Assembly (NCBI GenBank): GCA_020975725.1
Contig: QXJR01000007.1
Span: 62,001 to 126,000 of the forward strand
From: Picocystis sp. L7
Taxonomy: Eukaryota; Chlorophyta; Picocystophyceae; Picocystales; Picocystaceae
Direction of reading: 5' to 3'
Length of the DNA stretch: 64,000 bases
Shown here: piece by piece, positions 32,784-43,800 of the stretch
Layout of the letters: the number at the start of each line of letters is the position of its first letter
Position numbering within the stretch: position 1 is the stretch's first letter
The notes under the pieces: generated by a model
The model's database searches: none
The model's input: the letters and a program-made list of their open reading frames with translations, nothing else
What the model was told of the DNA's origin: nothing
Position numbers and translations under genes: made by a program

Positions 32784-33725
32784 ATGGAAGGAAGGGCACC
32801 CGTGCCGATGCGGGCCATGCTGGATGGATGCAAGGAAGAAGAAGCCCTGGTCAAGTGGGAAGGGATGGACCCACAGCAACTGGACGAGGAAATACAGACG
32901 TGGAGGAACGTGGTGGAGAGAGCGAGAAAGATGCTGCGAGATCAAGGCGGAGACGATCGTGAAGAAACGGGACAAGACGAGGAAAACGAGACCACGAGAG
33001 GACATGCCCAGGTGTCCGTGGACGACCTCGATCCTGAAGAATGGCAGGTCCCGCCGCACTGCATACCCATACACGCGAACGTCACCACCTACGACTTCGA
33101 ATCCCTCGCGGAATACACCCAGTTCGATGTCATCATGATGGATCCACCCTGGCAACTGGCCACCGCCAATCCAACGCGTGGAGTGGCGCTCGGTTACTTC
33201 CAACTCAACGACACGCACATACAAAACCTGCCCGTGCCCAAGCTGCAAACCAACGGGTTCCTTTTCGTGTGGGTCATCAACGCCAAGTACAAATTCACCC
33301 TCGATCTCTTCCGAAAGTGGGGATACCAACTGGTGGATCAAGTCGTGTGGGTGAAAATGACCGTCAATCGCAGGCTGGCCAAAAGCCACGGCTACTACTT
33401 GCAGCACGCAAAAGAAGTGTGCCTGGTCGGAAGGAAGGGGAACCCGCCGCCAGGAAGCCAAACGAACGTGGGGAGCGACGTCATCTTCAGCGAAAGAAGG
33501 GGACAGAGCCAAAAGCCGGAGGAGATCTACGAGCTCATCGAAAAGCTCGTGCCAAACGGCAGGTACTTGGAGATCTTTGCAAGGAAGAACAACCTGAGGA
33601 ACTACTGGGTCAGCTTAGGGAACGAAGTGACCGGGATGGGACTCCCAGAAGAAGACATGGTCCGTGTCAAGGCCGGGCAGGGGGTGGCCAACGCAAGCAC
33701 GGGAAGGAGGAAATCCAACGGATGA
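32784..33725 (+). CDS. MT-A70 family adenine-N6 methyltransferase (MTA1/METTL3-like)
   Basis: A 313-residue protein with one MT-A70 domain. The catalytic DPPW is intact at residues 120-123. Further family blocks are QTNGFLFVWV, WGYQLVDQVVWVKMT, the binding loop YYLQHAKEVCLVGRKGN and the C-terminal RYLEIFARKNNLRNYWVSLGNE. MT-A70 enzymes transfer methyl from S-adenosylmethionine to N6 of adenine, in mRNA (METTL3) or DNA (ciliate MTA1, METTL4). The loops LATANPTRGVALGY and LQHAKE, the lack of the METTL3 CCCH zinc fingers and the short N terminus look closer, from memory, to the ciliate/algal MTA1 group acting on DNA than to METTL3. That sub-family assignment is inference. One exon; the N-terminal 80 residues are acidic and helical. 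A partner (METTL14/MTA9-like) is not in the window. Confidence 0.88.
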   Translation: MEGRAPVPMRAMLDGCKEEEALVKWEGMDPQQLDEEIQTWRNVVERARKMLRDQGGDDREETGQDEENETTRGHAQVSVDDLDPEEWQVPPHCIPIHANVTTYDFESLAEYTQFDVIMMDPPWQLATANPTRGVALGYFQLNDTHIQNLPVPKLQTNGFLFVWVINAKYKFTLDLFRKWGYQLVDQVVWVKMTVNRRLAKSHGYYLQHAKEVCLVGRKGNPPPGSQTNVGSDVIFSERRGQSQKPEEIYELIEKLVPNGRYLEIFARKNNLRNYWVSLGNEVTGMGLPEEDMVRVKAGQGVANASTGRRKSNG

Positions 33726-34049
33726 TGTGCCTTTCGATCCTTACACAAGAGGAAAAGGTGCAATCCCCCTCCGGAAGGGGATCGAAGCTGGCGCACGAGA
33801 ACCGCTGCGCGATCAACGGATGGGCTCGATCCCGTGTACAAGCCAAAACATCGCGTGACACGTGCGCGAGGGGCGCATTTTGCGACGCTCGTGAGAGCGG
33901 AGGGCCGTCCCGATGGCCTTCCTGAGCGTCCCGGGTCGCCGTGCCGGACGTCCTCTGATCCTTGGACGCACGCGAGGAGCGAAACGTGAAATATGTACAA
34001 GTTCTGGTGTCGGAGGGGAGGGGTGGAATGCGACCCTTCGATCCGCCTC
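33726..34049. other. Convergent 3' spacer between MT-A70 and VPS2
   Basis: 324 bp between two facing stop codons. No gene and no clear poly(A) hexamer seen. Confidence 0.35.
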
Positions 34050-34822
34050 CTACATCTTGCGCAGGTTTTGCAGCCTCGCTTCCAGGTCGCCGTCTAGGCT
34101 GGCGGGTTCTTCTGTTTGCGCCTTTTTTTCCGCGGCCTGGGCGGCCGTTCCTCCTGCTGGCGCTTGCACGAGTTCGGTGTTGAGGTTGCACCCGATTTCA
34201 TCCAGCACTTGGCTCACGAGTTCTTCCGTTTCTTCTTCTTCGTCTTCTTCTTCGAACGCGTCGTCCATCGCGTCGGACATGAATTCGCTGGACATTTCCA
34301 TCCTTTCGTTTTGCATTTCGAATTCCCTCATGATCCTCTGCACGGCCGGTAGGTTCATCTTTCGGTTCATTTGTCCCATGGCTTTGGTGACCCCTTTCAT
34401 GGCTTGTGCCATGGTTTGTGTGGATTTCATGGTTTGTATCCTGAGGGACACGGCTTGGAGCTGCGACCTGAGGGCGTAGAACTTGGTGATGGAGTGTCGT
34501 GTGCGTATGAGTGATTTGGCCATGACTTTGACGGCACCCATTTGGTTCTGCTGGGCGGTCTTGCGGATGTCGGCGATGATTTTTTTCTCTTGCTGTTGCA
34601 GCTGTCCTCTCTCTCGATCCAGTTCGCGTATGGCTTTGTCGAGCAGCCTCTTGTTTTCACGCAGCATCTCTTCCGTCGTCGTCGCGGTGTTTCGGTCAGA
34701 TCCTTCGGTGGTCGCGACCTTCCGCGCGTTTCCGTTCGTCCTCTTCCTTCTCTTCCCTTGTCCGTTTCTCCTTGCTCACCTGCGGGTGTCTTTTTCCTTC
34801 GAAAGAGCGCGGGCAGCTTCAT
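34050..34822 (-). CDS. VPS2: ESCRT-III subunit VPS2/CHMP2, two exons
   Basis: Exon 1 is 34822-34780 (MKLPALFRRKKTPA) and exon 2 is 34669-34050, with a 110-nt intron (donor GTGAGC, acceptor GGAAG, phase 1). The product is 220 residues, the usual CHMP2 length. The join reads KKTPAEMLRENKRLLDKA, matching the RRKTPEEMLRQNQRAL start of CHMP2A. The Snf7 core follows (QQQEKKIIADIRKTAQQNQM, MAQAMKGVTKAMGQMNRKM), then an acidic linker and a C-terminal MIM1 helix LEARLQNLRKM that docks the VPS4 MIT domain. It polymerises with VPS24 and Snf7 on membranes in multivesicular-body sorting and cytokinesis. It is divergent from FTRV over 422 bp. Confidence 0.95.
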
Positions 34823-35244
34823 CTTTTCCTTTCCTAGTCCACGCTCGCCTGTGTTGCTTTTCGTGCGTTTCTTCGTTGGGTCTTTTCGATGGTCGGGCAG
34901 TTTCGTGGACCGGGTCTGGGTCGGGATGCCGTTTCCATTGGATCGTTTCGATCGGGAAGGGTCCGGTTCGATCGGGGGGTTTCGGGTGGGGACCTGCGGG
35001 GATGCCGTAGGGACAACCCAACCTGGGGTCGGGTGCGATCCATCCCCTCTTGCCAAGGGAAGAGACCCGAGGACGTGGACGATCCCCCCCCCCCACTTCC
35101 CCTTCCCCTTCCCCGTACCCGTACCCGTACGGGTGGGGGGAAAAGGGGGGAAGGGAGGGCCTTCCATCCCCTCCTATCCAATCGAACCCATGGCCCAGAC
35201 ACCGACACAAACCGAGACACACACAGGCACTGGGACCGTGGACG
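34823..35244. promoter_or_regulatory. 422-bp bidirectional promoter, VPS2 / FTRV
   Basis: Separates two outward-facing ATGs. It contains an 11-C run at 35084-35094 and, just after it, C/T-rich DNA and tandem CCCGTA units ending in the palindrome CCCGTACGGG (about 35118-35135). No TATA box is obvious. Confidence 0.55.
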
Positions 35245-35631
35245 ATGGCGACGACCGCGACACGCGCCAAGATCCCACAGGTGCAGGGACGGATGGACAG
35301 CCGCAGGAGATCGACGACGAGACGCAGACGGGTCCGTGCGTCCGCCACCCAAGAGAACGGAGGAATGAAGGAAGGAAACGGACTCCAGGTGGGCGATGCC
35401 GTGCGTGTGGTGGAATCCGTGATGGTGTATCACGTGCCCAAGAAGAACCAAGGGATCGATCTAAAAGGGATGAATGGACAAGTGGTCGGCGATGCAAGGG
35501 TGTACAAAGGGAAAGAAATCTCCGCCAACCTGCCCTGGAAGGTGCAGTTCGAGATCCAACCCGAAGAAGAAGGGAAAAAAAATACCAAGTTCTTCGCACA
35601 CCTCGAAGAACACGAGCTGGAACGCACCTGA
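35245..35631 (+). CDS. FTRV: Ferredoxin-thioredoxin reductase variable (alpha) subunit, plastid-targeted
   Basis: A 128-residue protein from the ATG at 35245. The first 40 or so residues are Arg/Thr/Ser/Ala-rich with no hydrophobic core, a stromal transit peptide ending near RRVRASATQ. The mature part, from VGDAVRVVESVMVYHVPK through GMNGQVVGDARVYKGKEIS to PWKVQFEI and HLEEHELE, is the small SH3-like barrel of the FTR alpha chain. With the catalytic 4Fe-4S beta chain it passes electrons from ferredoxin to thioredoxins in the light. The absence of a signal peptide argues against a secondary, ER-routed plastid. The family occurs only in oxygenic phototrophs, so this gene is the best single clue to the lifestyle of the organism. 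Confidence 0.92.
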   Translation: MATTATRAKIPQVQGRMDSRRRSTTRRRRVRASATQENGGMKEGNGLQVGDAVRVVESVMVYHVPKKNQGIDLKGMNGQVVGDARVYKGKEISANLPWKVQFEIQPEEEGKKNTKFFAHLEEHELERT

Positions 35632-36435
35632 ATGCGGATGGTATGCGTGAGAAAGAATGCGATGTAAAACCCATGGAAGACGCGAGATCCATGCCCGAAA
35701 TCTCATGCATCCGTCGCGAAGGAGGACGAACCACGAATGCGACGAAAAGAAAGGACGCACGTGCCGACACGAACCAACGTCGCGGAACCCGCACATCCGA
35801 TGGGAAACGTATTGCACGATACGGATGGCGCAGCGCCACGCGTGAACGTTCCATCGAGGACGAAAACACACGTGATCCGATGGGATCGAAACGCCGATGG
35901 AATGAAAGCGAAACACCCACCAAAGGACGAACCCAAACGAGGTCAAGGGAAAAGGACGTTCCTGGGCGCGTACGTGCGCCAACACGTCCACTTGCAAACG
36001 GCACGACACGAACGGTGGGAAGCGCGCGATACCTTACATCCACGGCTTTCACTTCCGTCCTTGTCTCCACCCTCCTTTCCCTCCGGGACCAAGCACAATC
36101 CCAACCAAGAGGCGACCCTGATGTGGATGCAACTGGCATGCATCCACACCCTTGCCCAACCCTTTTCCACACTACACCTTGATGCTCCGCACACGAAAAA
36201 TTACAGACCCCAACAAGCAAAGGAAGATGCATGCGAGGTCGAACATCACCCTACCCAGCACACCACTGCACCAGGAGACGCGACTGTTCCCAAGCGAGCA
36301 TGTGACACTGGCAGGGAAAGGGTGACGCTCGAGCTTCAAACGAACGCACCTGTCCAGCAGGATACACGCCTGGAAACCAGCATGTCTCGATGGACCATCA
36401 AAGGAAAAAAAAATTGACTGCCTTGCAAGCGTCAC
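35632..36435. other. 800-bp convergent spacer between FTRV and CAND1
   Basis: ORFs exist on both strands (plus 35737-36417; minus 36232-35174) but they overlap each other and have biased Arg/Thr/His or Ser/Arg composition with no family resemblance. I see no gene here. An A-run lies at 36406-36414 next to the CAND1 stop codon. Confidence 0.4.
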
Positions 36436-39400
36436 TCACGTAAGGTCCATCATGTCCAAAGGCTCTCCCTCCGTTTGGACCGCGTCGTAACGGGACATCA
36501 TTGCAGGGTTGCCCCAGATGGTACGAGAAACCATCTGGGCGAACTTCTCTTGGTGCTCTATGTTGGGGATCTTGGAAATTGCATGAATGGCCTTCAGGGC
36601 GCTGCGTAGCAAATCCTCGTGACGGTCCACCTCCTGCTTGACCGCATCAGACTTCAGCCGCGTGCGCAGCGTCTTCTCCAGGTTGGCCACCAGATCATCC
36701 ACCACATGGAGGACAGACTGGCCATGCGTCTCAGCCAGCTTTGCCAAGAGCAGATGGCAAGGCACCTTGACATCGTAGTGGTCCGCTATCCCTTCCTTCA
36801 GGCAAGTGACGAAGGAACCCACATCTACCACCTCGAAGCAGTTCTCCATGACGGTGGAAAGGCATTCGAATGTGGCTTTCCGAAGCTCCAGACCGTCGTC
36901 TACGACGTGTTTGAAAGGTCCGAGGTCCACCGTTCGAACCAACTCAGGCAACACAGCGGTCTGCTTATACACCACCGGCATGATTCTGGGCAAGGAGTCT
37001 CCCAACATGTCCGTGCGGCCGTGCACGATGCTGCTCAGCGTTTGGACGGCCGCCTTGCGAACAAACCACGCATCGTCTTCCAACAGCTCCAAGAATGCGA
37101 GGATCCGCGGCCTCAACCACTGGTCTACGGGATGGGGTTTGTCCAACACGGCGAATCTTATAGAGGTCGCAACGGTTGCACGCAGATTGCTATCTTCCGA
37201 CCCTGCGGCCTTCTGCAGCTCCACGACGATGTCCTCCGGTCCCATGAGGACGAGCTTCCCTAGGCACTCTGCCACCACGTTCCGGATACCCTCCTCTTCG
37301 TTCTGGGCGTGCTTCAAGAGGATCTGCAATATCCTGCTGTAGTCCTCGGCCACTATGCTGCCCTTGGAAGATGTGTCAGAGAGGGTGACGATGACCTCCT
37401 TGAGTGCATGGAGGAGCAGGTACTCCTGCTTGGGGGACGATTCGATCTGAGCGATCAGTTCCGGAAGGTGCTTGTGAGCATTTCCGGCCACCATGCACCC
37501 GAGCGCAAAGGAAGCCGCAGACTTCACCTCCTCTAAGGGCGATTCGAAGCACTTCAATATCATCGTCTCCGAGGTTGAAAACAAGCCCAGGTCCCTTCGC
37601 TTGCCAATTTCCCCGAGGCAGTACAACGACAAGACCACGCTCTCGTCCAACGTGCGAAGGCCCTCCGCAAGCGCATCCACAGTGCCGCGGCATGCTCCGT
37701 CCCCGGCAGCAGTACACAACGACGCGATGATCTTCGCCACCGAGTGGATTTGCTGCCTGCTGGCGGCCGTCTTTCCTGCTTCTACCAGCATGCTATACAG
37801 GGAGTCGAAGCTAGTCTCCGGCTGCTCCGATCGCACCAGCAGGGCGAAAAGCCTCTGCATGGGTTCCAACACACTGCCTTGGAGCAGGGGGCTCTTCAGG
37901 AGCTCAAAAGTAGGCTTCAATGCGCTGTCGGAGACAGCAGCGGCGCAGTAAGGCTGTTGGGCAATGATGGAGCTCAGCACGCTGAAGGCCATCGCGCACA
38001 TGTGCAAGTCGGAATCGTTCAGGACCCCCGCCACCTCCACAATGATGGTGTCGCAAAGCATGATGTCCAGGCCGGGGGACGCGGTCCTAACGATCGCATC
38101 CAGGGCGTGCAAAGCGGCCTGCCTGAGGCGCCGGTCGGCCTTCCGGAGCAGGCCGGTCAGCTCCTCGATTAAGGGCTGCACCAATGGGTTGATGCAATCG
38201 CGGGCCGGCGAGAGAGCGATGGCTCCAAAGGCTTTGATGGCGGTCAGCCGTGTGACCTCGTTCCTCGTGCGATCCAGCATCACCTGGAGTCCAGCGTGCA
38301 CTTGCTTCCCGATGGACTTGTCCAGCCACGAGACCACCGTGGCCATGCAGCGTATGGCCTCCTCCTTGACCTGGAGGTCCTGGTCCTGCTCGGACAGGCG
38401 GAACAGCACGCAGCTGTACAGCTGCGGGACGAGGTCCAGGTGATCGGACTCCGCACCTTCCGGGCCGGGCTTAAGAAGCTTGACCAGGGCCTTGCAGCAT
38501 CTCAAGGCTTCGGCGGTGACCCGATAATACTTTTCCTTGGTGGCCTCGAACAGCACCTTGGACAGGTCGTGCACGTGCCTGCGGAAGTTCTGGGGGGCGT
38601 GAGTGTCCAGGAGCAGCCTCACCACGACCAAGGCCTCGATCTTGGCGTTGGAAGCAGAGGATTCTTCCGCGATCATCTTGAGCAGCGCAGGCAGGATGGT
38701 GTGTACGTGCTCTTCCAGTCCACCAGGAAGGCAAGTAGCGAGGTGACGCAACAGCTGCAGTGCCGCGAGCTTTCCTTTGGGGGACTTCCCACGCAGTTCT
38801 TTGGTGACGTTTTGGAGGAGCGCAGGGAGCGCTTGCTGCAGGTAATGTCCTGGTTTTTGCGGGATCTTTGCCGAATGCAGTTCGGACACGCCGGTCTGTC
38901 GGAGAAGGTCCACGAACACTTGGTAAACATCGACCCGCACGTTTTCTTCCCTTTCTCTCATCCTTTGGAGCACGGTGCTCGTCAAGCTCTCGTAGAGGTA
39001 GCACAGCTTGTCCGGCATGGACTGCACGAGGGCGGAGAGCAATTTGGCCGACGCTCTTCGGACCTTCCAGCTGGTATCTTCGTCGTCGCTGTATTCGTCC
39101 TCTTCTTCGTCTTCTTCCGGTTCTTCGGAGAGCGCATCCTCGCTGCCTGCTCGTTCTTCGCGTTCCATATGATCCTGGTCCAGTTGGCCATCGTCTTGGT
39201 AATTGGGATCGTACTTGACGTGTTCGAGTCCGACGGACAGGACTTCGTCCAAGTAAGGACGCACGTATGGGTTGCATTTTCGCACCATGGCTTCCATGGC
39301 TTGGATTCCCAGCTCCATCTGTTCCACCGCCATTTCTTCGTCTTCCTCCGCCGTCTCTTCCGCTTCGCGCACGCATTGCAGCAGCGAGGGGAGGACGTCT

Positions 39401-40185
39401 CCGACGTGCGTTCCCATCCGTTCGCCGTCGTGGCGGACGAGTGCACCGGCCATGTGGAGGTGGATCGCGCGTCCTTGCCTTCCCAGCTGGGACGCAGGTC
39501 TTCCTTGCAATCCTTCCACCACGTCTCGGCACGTCTGGTTGTACGTGGTCTCGTCCATGTGCGGCGAGAGGGCGGCGATGCACTGCATGGCCCGTTTGCG
39601 CACCGTGGACCTTCGGTCGTTCGTGCAACGTCGCAGTCCTGGCATCCACGACGGGATGGCGCCTTTGCAGGCGGGTCCGCACTGCACGGATGCTTCTTGG
39701 ATCACGTCCAGCACGTCCAGGCGCACGTCTGGATCGTCTTGGACGCGTTCCAACGCCTGTTGCAGCAGCTCGGAAGCCGCCTGGACCGCCACTTGGGCAC
39801 GTGGACCGGATTCGACGTTCGCCAGCACGGTTTTGGCGCCCACCGCGGCCTGCTGTCCTGCATCGTGTCCGCTCCGTTCGCGATCCTTTTGGTCCCGTTC
39901 CGTGCAGACGCGTGCGACGAGTGCGTGCACCAACCTTCGTAGTTGTTCTTCTTGGACTCGTGCGACCAGCGGGACCAAGCACTGCTGCGCCATGTTGGCG
40001 ACGTCTCCGATGGGATCTTCCATGCCACGCACCACGGATTGGCAGATCCTCGATCCCACTTCTCCGTCCACGTGGGTCTTTGGATCGACCAAGGCGTGGG
40101 CCAGGTCGGCCCAGGCCATGTATCGAAAGTCTTTGTCTTGGCTCTGGGCCTTGTCCAGCAGGTTGTTCACGTCCACCTGCGCCAT
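36436..40185 (-). CDS. CAND1: Cullin-associated NEDD8-dissociated protein CAND1
   Basis: 1249 residues in one exon. The ATG at 40185 (MAQVDVNNLLDKAQSQDKDF) is chosen because it aligns with the CAND1 start (LLEKMTSSDKDFRFMA in human); an in-frame extension to 40251 is not conserved. The protein is a continuous HEAT-repeat solenoid, with an acidic loop (EEPEEDEEEDEYSDDED, about residue 350) in the place where human CAND1 also has an acidic insert, followed by DTSWKVRRASAKLLSALV. The C-terminal TIP120 block VDLGPFKHVVDDGLELRKA is present. CAND1 wraps unneddylated cullin-RBX1 and exchanges substrate receptors of SCF ubiquitin ligases. Length and domain order are those of the family (about 1230 residues). 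Confidence 0.95.
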   Translation of the reverse strand: MAQVDVNNLLDKAQSQDKDFRYMAWADLAHALVDPKTHVDGEVGSRICQSVVRGMEDPIGDVANMAQQCLVPLVARVQEEQLRRLVHALVARVCTERDQKDRERSGHDAGQQAAVGAKTVLANVESGPRAQVAVQAASELLQQALERVQDDPDVRLDVLDVIQEASVQCGPACKGAIPSWMPGLRRCTNDRRSTVRKRAMQCIAALSPHMDETTYNQTCRDVVEGLQGRPASQLGRQGRAIHLHMAGALVRHDGERMGTHVGDVLPSLLQCVREAEETAEEDEEMAVEQMELGIQAMEAMVRKCNPYVRPYLDEVLSVGLEHVKYDPNYQDDGQLDQDHMEREERAGSEDALSEEPEEDEEEDEYSDDEDTSWKVRRASAKLLSALVQSMPDKLCYLYESLTSTVLQRMREREENVRVDVYQVFVDLLRQTGVSELHSAKIPQKPGHYLQQALPALLQNVTKELRGKSPKGKLAALQLLRHLATCLPGGLEEHVHTILPALLKMIAEESSASNAKIEALVVVRLLLDTHAPQNFRRHVHDLSKVLFEATKEKYYRVTAEALRCCKALVKLLKPGPEGAESDHLDLVPQLYSCVLFRLSEQDQDLQVKEEAIRCMATVVSWLDKSIGKQVHAGLQVMLDRTRNEVTRLTAIKAFGAIALSPARDCINPLVQPLIEELTGLLRKADRRLRQAALHALDAIVRTASPGLDIMLCDTIIVEVAGVLNDSDLHMCAMAFSVLSSIIAQQPYCAAAVSDSALKPTFELLKSPLLQGSVLEPMQRLFALLVRSEQPETSFDSLYSMLVEAGKTAASRQQIHSVAKIIASLCTAAGDGACRGTVDALAEGLRTLDESVVLSLYCLGEIGKRRDLGLFSTSETMILKCFESPLEEVKSAASFALGCMVAGNAHKHLPELIAQIESSPKQEYLLLHALKEVIVTLSDTSSKGSIVAEDYSRILQILLKHAQNEEEGIRNVVAECLGKLVLMGPEDIVVELQKAAGSEDSNLRATVATSIRFAVLDKPHPVDQWLRPRILAFLELLEDDAWFVRKAAVQTLSSIVHGRTDMLGDSLPRIMPVVYKQTAVLPELVRTVDLGPFKHVVDDGLELRKATFECLSTVMENCFEVVDVGSFVTCLKEGIADHYDVKVPCHLLLAKLAETHGQSVLHVVDDLVANLEKTLRTRLKSDAVKQEVDRHEDLLRSALKAIHAISKIPNIEHQEKFAQMVSRTIWGNPAMMSRYDAVQTEGEPLDMMDLT

Positions 40186-40838
40186 CCTCTCGTGTGGATG
40201 TTCCTCCTTCCCCCTCTTGGCGCCTGGAACGCACACACCTGCTCGTTCCACGTGTCCCGATGCACGCGTCGATTGGGTTTGGGATCCACGCTTCCTGGGT
40301 GTCGGGAGTCGTCACTCGGTTGTACCTTCGTCTCCACCCCCTTTCCGGGTCTCGGGTCGGGGAAGGGGATCCTTTCTCCCCCATCGGGAAGGGGATCCTT
40401 TCTCTCCCAGGGTGGATCCAGGAGAGGAAAGGGAAAGGGGTAGGATCCAAAAGGAACGAAGGCGTCCGAACCAGACCCTTCCCTTCCCTTCCGACAGGGA
40501 CCGAGGGGGAACGAAACGAATTACCTTGGACCCAAGCAGATCCATCCGAACCCAAACGCAGGATGGGCCTGCCGATCGACGTGCATCCATCCCACAGGAA
40601 ACGAATCGAACGACGACCGTCCATCCACCCAAACGTGGACGAAGGGCAAGGTACCGGGTATGAAGGGACAGAGGTGCACCCGTCCGTCCCCGAGGAACAT
40701 CCCATGCAAAGGGAATCGTACCACAGTGAAAGAGAAGGAGAAAAATGGCACCCCCATGCCACCCCACATGACTGGCTCGAAACAAAGGGAAGGATGCCCC
40801 GGGGACAGAGGAATGAACAAATTCAATGCATTGTTTTC
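40186..40838. promoter_or_regulatory. CAND1 promoter region with a 20-bp direct repeat
   Basis: 650 bp between the CAND1 ATG and the stop codon of the PWWP-PHD gene, both on the minus strand. Near 40360-40409 a direct repeat of roughly 20 bp occurs twice in tandem with the core GGGAAGGGGATCCTTTCTC. Only shadow ORFs are otherwise present. Confidence 0.45.
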
Positions 40839-43800
40839 TTATTGCGAACCTGCACCAGGTTCCGGGCCATCCTCTGGACCGGGAGGTGGGGGTGCAGGGG
40901 AGCGCCTTCCGGATGGATTGGAGCTCCCAACAGGGGCCAGAACACCTGGAAGGTGCGCGGGAACTGTGCCTGACTCCTTTCGAATGGCCGGTGAAGAGAC
41001 CAAATGGGGTGCAGATGCATGAGCGGGACCCGGTGCGCTCGTGGGGGCAGGTGAAACGGGCGGTGGAATGGACTCGCTTGGCCTCCCCGGCAAGTCCTGG
41101 CCCACCAGAAGCTTTCCGGGCGCACCCTCCGTACGACCCCCTGGGGATGACGTGGTCGAAGAAGGGGGATGGATGCCCTTCGCACCGCCGTGAAATGGAA
41201 CGGAGGATGCCTGCGATGCCATGGCAGGTGCTTTCCCCACCAGCGTCGTCGACGCCTTCTTCGCCGGGAGGCCAGCGGCAGCCCCAGAGGCCCGTTCTGC
41301 CTTTGTGCCCTGATTTGCTATGCTACCTACCATGCTGCCGGCCGGCTTCTTCTTCGTCAAGAGGTTGGAGGCAAGGCCCACCTTCGATGAACCCACACCT
41401 GTCTTTGGAGTCTTCTTCGGTTTCGGAGGCACCAGGGGCTTTACTGGCTTGGGCTCAACCCTAGACTCCGGCGCGCTGGGTGGTTGAATTTTCCCCTCGT
41501 GTAGGCCTCCAGGATTCTGAAAGGGCATCCCAAAATACTGGTCCTGTTGACCGGGCTGTGATGGGTTCACCAGGTTCGTCATGCCCGGGATCTGGGGGAA
41601 GGCCATGCCTTGAGGCAACGCCTGTCCCGTCTTCCCTTGTGAACCCGAGGCACTAGACATGTGGGCCAGGTACTGGTTGGCCATAGCCCACATGTTCGCA
41701 AAATTTTGACGTCCCTGCATGATGGACAAGCGTATGACCTTGGGGACCGAGGCAAGCATGGAAGGTGGAAGGATGACACGCTGCGGAGCCAGGAAAGGAA
41801 GCATGGCTGGGTGCATCATCGGTGGCATCCCGCCTGGTGGGAACATCGGCGGCCATTGCGTCGTTCCTTCGGGGGTCTGTGCGGGGGGCTCCTCGGCCGG
41901 TGGCGGTGTCGGCTCCTTGGGGATCTCCGTGGGCGCCTCCCGCACCGGCGGTGGAGACGGTGCCTTGGGAGATTTTTTTTGCTTCTTGGGAGGCGGGGCC
42001 GGCTGCGGTTCCTCCTTGGTCTTCTCCTTCTTTGCCGGAGGAGGGGGCTCTCCTCGGCAGATGGGACAAAAGTACTCCACGTCATCTGCCATGTTCAAGT
42101 ATTCCTCCTGGGACATGCCCTCGCACTCCGCATGGATCCACTTGGCGCATTTGTCACACTGGATCATGGGAATGTTGTCTCTGGCCCGATACACACGTTC
42201 GCAGATCGGGCAGTACGATCCTTGGGAGAAAAGCCTCCCGCATGCACTGCATAGGGACGGATCCTGGCTCCACCACCGTGCCACGTCCTTGTTTCCGCAG
42301 CTCCTGCAGCTCCTGGTCTTCTTGCCTTTGCTAACTGCCTGCTCCTCGGTTTTGATGGAGGGAGCAGCTTTCTTTCCGCCTTTTCGTTGAGATCCGCTCC
42401 CTCCCACCGCCGAGAGGGTCCTGGCCGCTTCCTCGTCTTCGTCCATGTCCTGCAGGGCAGTTTCTAGGGCCACGGTCCCCAGCAGCTCCAAGGGATCCAC
42501 CGGCGCATTTCTCTCCTTTGGTGCATCCAAAGCGTTTTCCCTTCCTTCGTACCGTTTGAGGGGCACCTTTCTTTTCGAGGCCGGGCGTAGCATCCTCCTC
42601 TTGGTCGTTGGACTCGTGCTTGGCTCCTCTTGGTCCTCGGTGTCGTCGTCCAATTCTCGTCCATTGGGCGACGTGTCCTCTTGTCTTTCCCGAAGCCCCT
42701 CCGATGGTTTCATGGACACGGCGTCCTCTTCTTTGGTTGGGTGTTCCGGTTCTTCCTTGCCATCGCCCTCGTCCTCGGATTCCAACCTTTCCGAGGTGAG
42801 TATGTCTTGTTCTGCATTGGCATTCGGGTCTCGTCTTTCTGGATTGGATCCGATGGCCCAGAGGCCTGAAGAGGTGGGGAGGTTGGTCGGCTCGGCCACC
42901 GGATCCACCTCCGTGGACGATTCGTCCATCTGCCCGTCACACGCGTCTGCGGTGCGTTTTGGAGGCACGCCTGGAGAATCCTTCTGGGGACTCGCCTTGG
43001 ACGGATCGCCTCTTTCTCCTCGGAATGGATCGGGGATCGGCTCCACGGGTTTTTCGTCTTCCTCTCCCTTTCGCTTCTTCTTCTTCACCTTCGCCTTCTT
43101 GTTCTTCATCGCCTTGGTTTCCTGGTGTCGGTCCTTTCGCATCCGGTCTCGTTCCCACTGGGTGGCTTGTCGTATGCTCTCCACCAGCTCGTTTCCGTGT
43201 TTCCCTTTCCTCGTCGCATCCATGTCTTCGCTTCGAAACGCACGCACGTTCCCACCTTGTGCGTGCACCCATGCGCTGCGTCGGTTTTCGCGCCTTCGTG
43301 GTCAGCCTTCGTTCCGTTCCGCCGGGTTCGTCGGCGGGGGTGGTTGTGGAACCGTTCCTCGTCGTTTTCGCGTACGTACAAGTCGTTGGATCCGAAGAAC
43401 TGCACGAGCTGTGCGTCTTTGCTTTTCTTCTCCTTGAGCAGGTGAGCGTCGGCTTGCTTCTCGTCCACCACCTGGTGACGTGTGTCGTTGCGTCCCACGT
43501 TGGTCGTGTCAGTCGTTCCTTCTTCTTCGGTCGGCAGGGTCCACGTGACGATCCCGCTTGTTTCTCTTCTTGTCGCATCTTGGATGGAGTTTTGGATGGC
43601 GATCGGATCTCCTTTGGGTTTCCTCTTGGCCATCCTCGTGTTGTGTCGTGTTGGTTGTGGTTGGGTCTTGGGTCTCGTGTTCGTGTCCTCGTGATCACGA
43701 CGCCGTATCCTTTTCGTACCTTGGCCGGCCACCACGGGAACCCTCGAAGCCTCACCCACACCACTTCGTGTGGGACGAGTACTTCTGCGTTCACGGTTGG

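Noticed and set aside
34542-36182. 546-codon plus-strand ORF across VPS2 and FTRV
   Set aside because: Antisense to VPS2 and out of frame with FTRV, both of which are clear homologues of known families.
35737-36417. 226-codon plus-strand ORF between FTRV and CAND1
   Set aside because: Biased His/Arg/Thr composition, overlaps a long minus-strand ORF, and shows no family resemblance.
38471-40762. 763-codon minus-strand ORF and 548-568-codon plus-strand ORFs (38296-40973)
   Set aside because: All overlap CAND1, which has clear homology over its whole length; these are GC-driven shadow frames.
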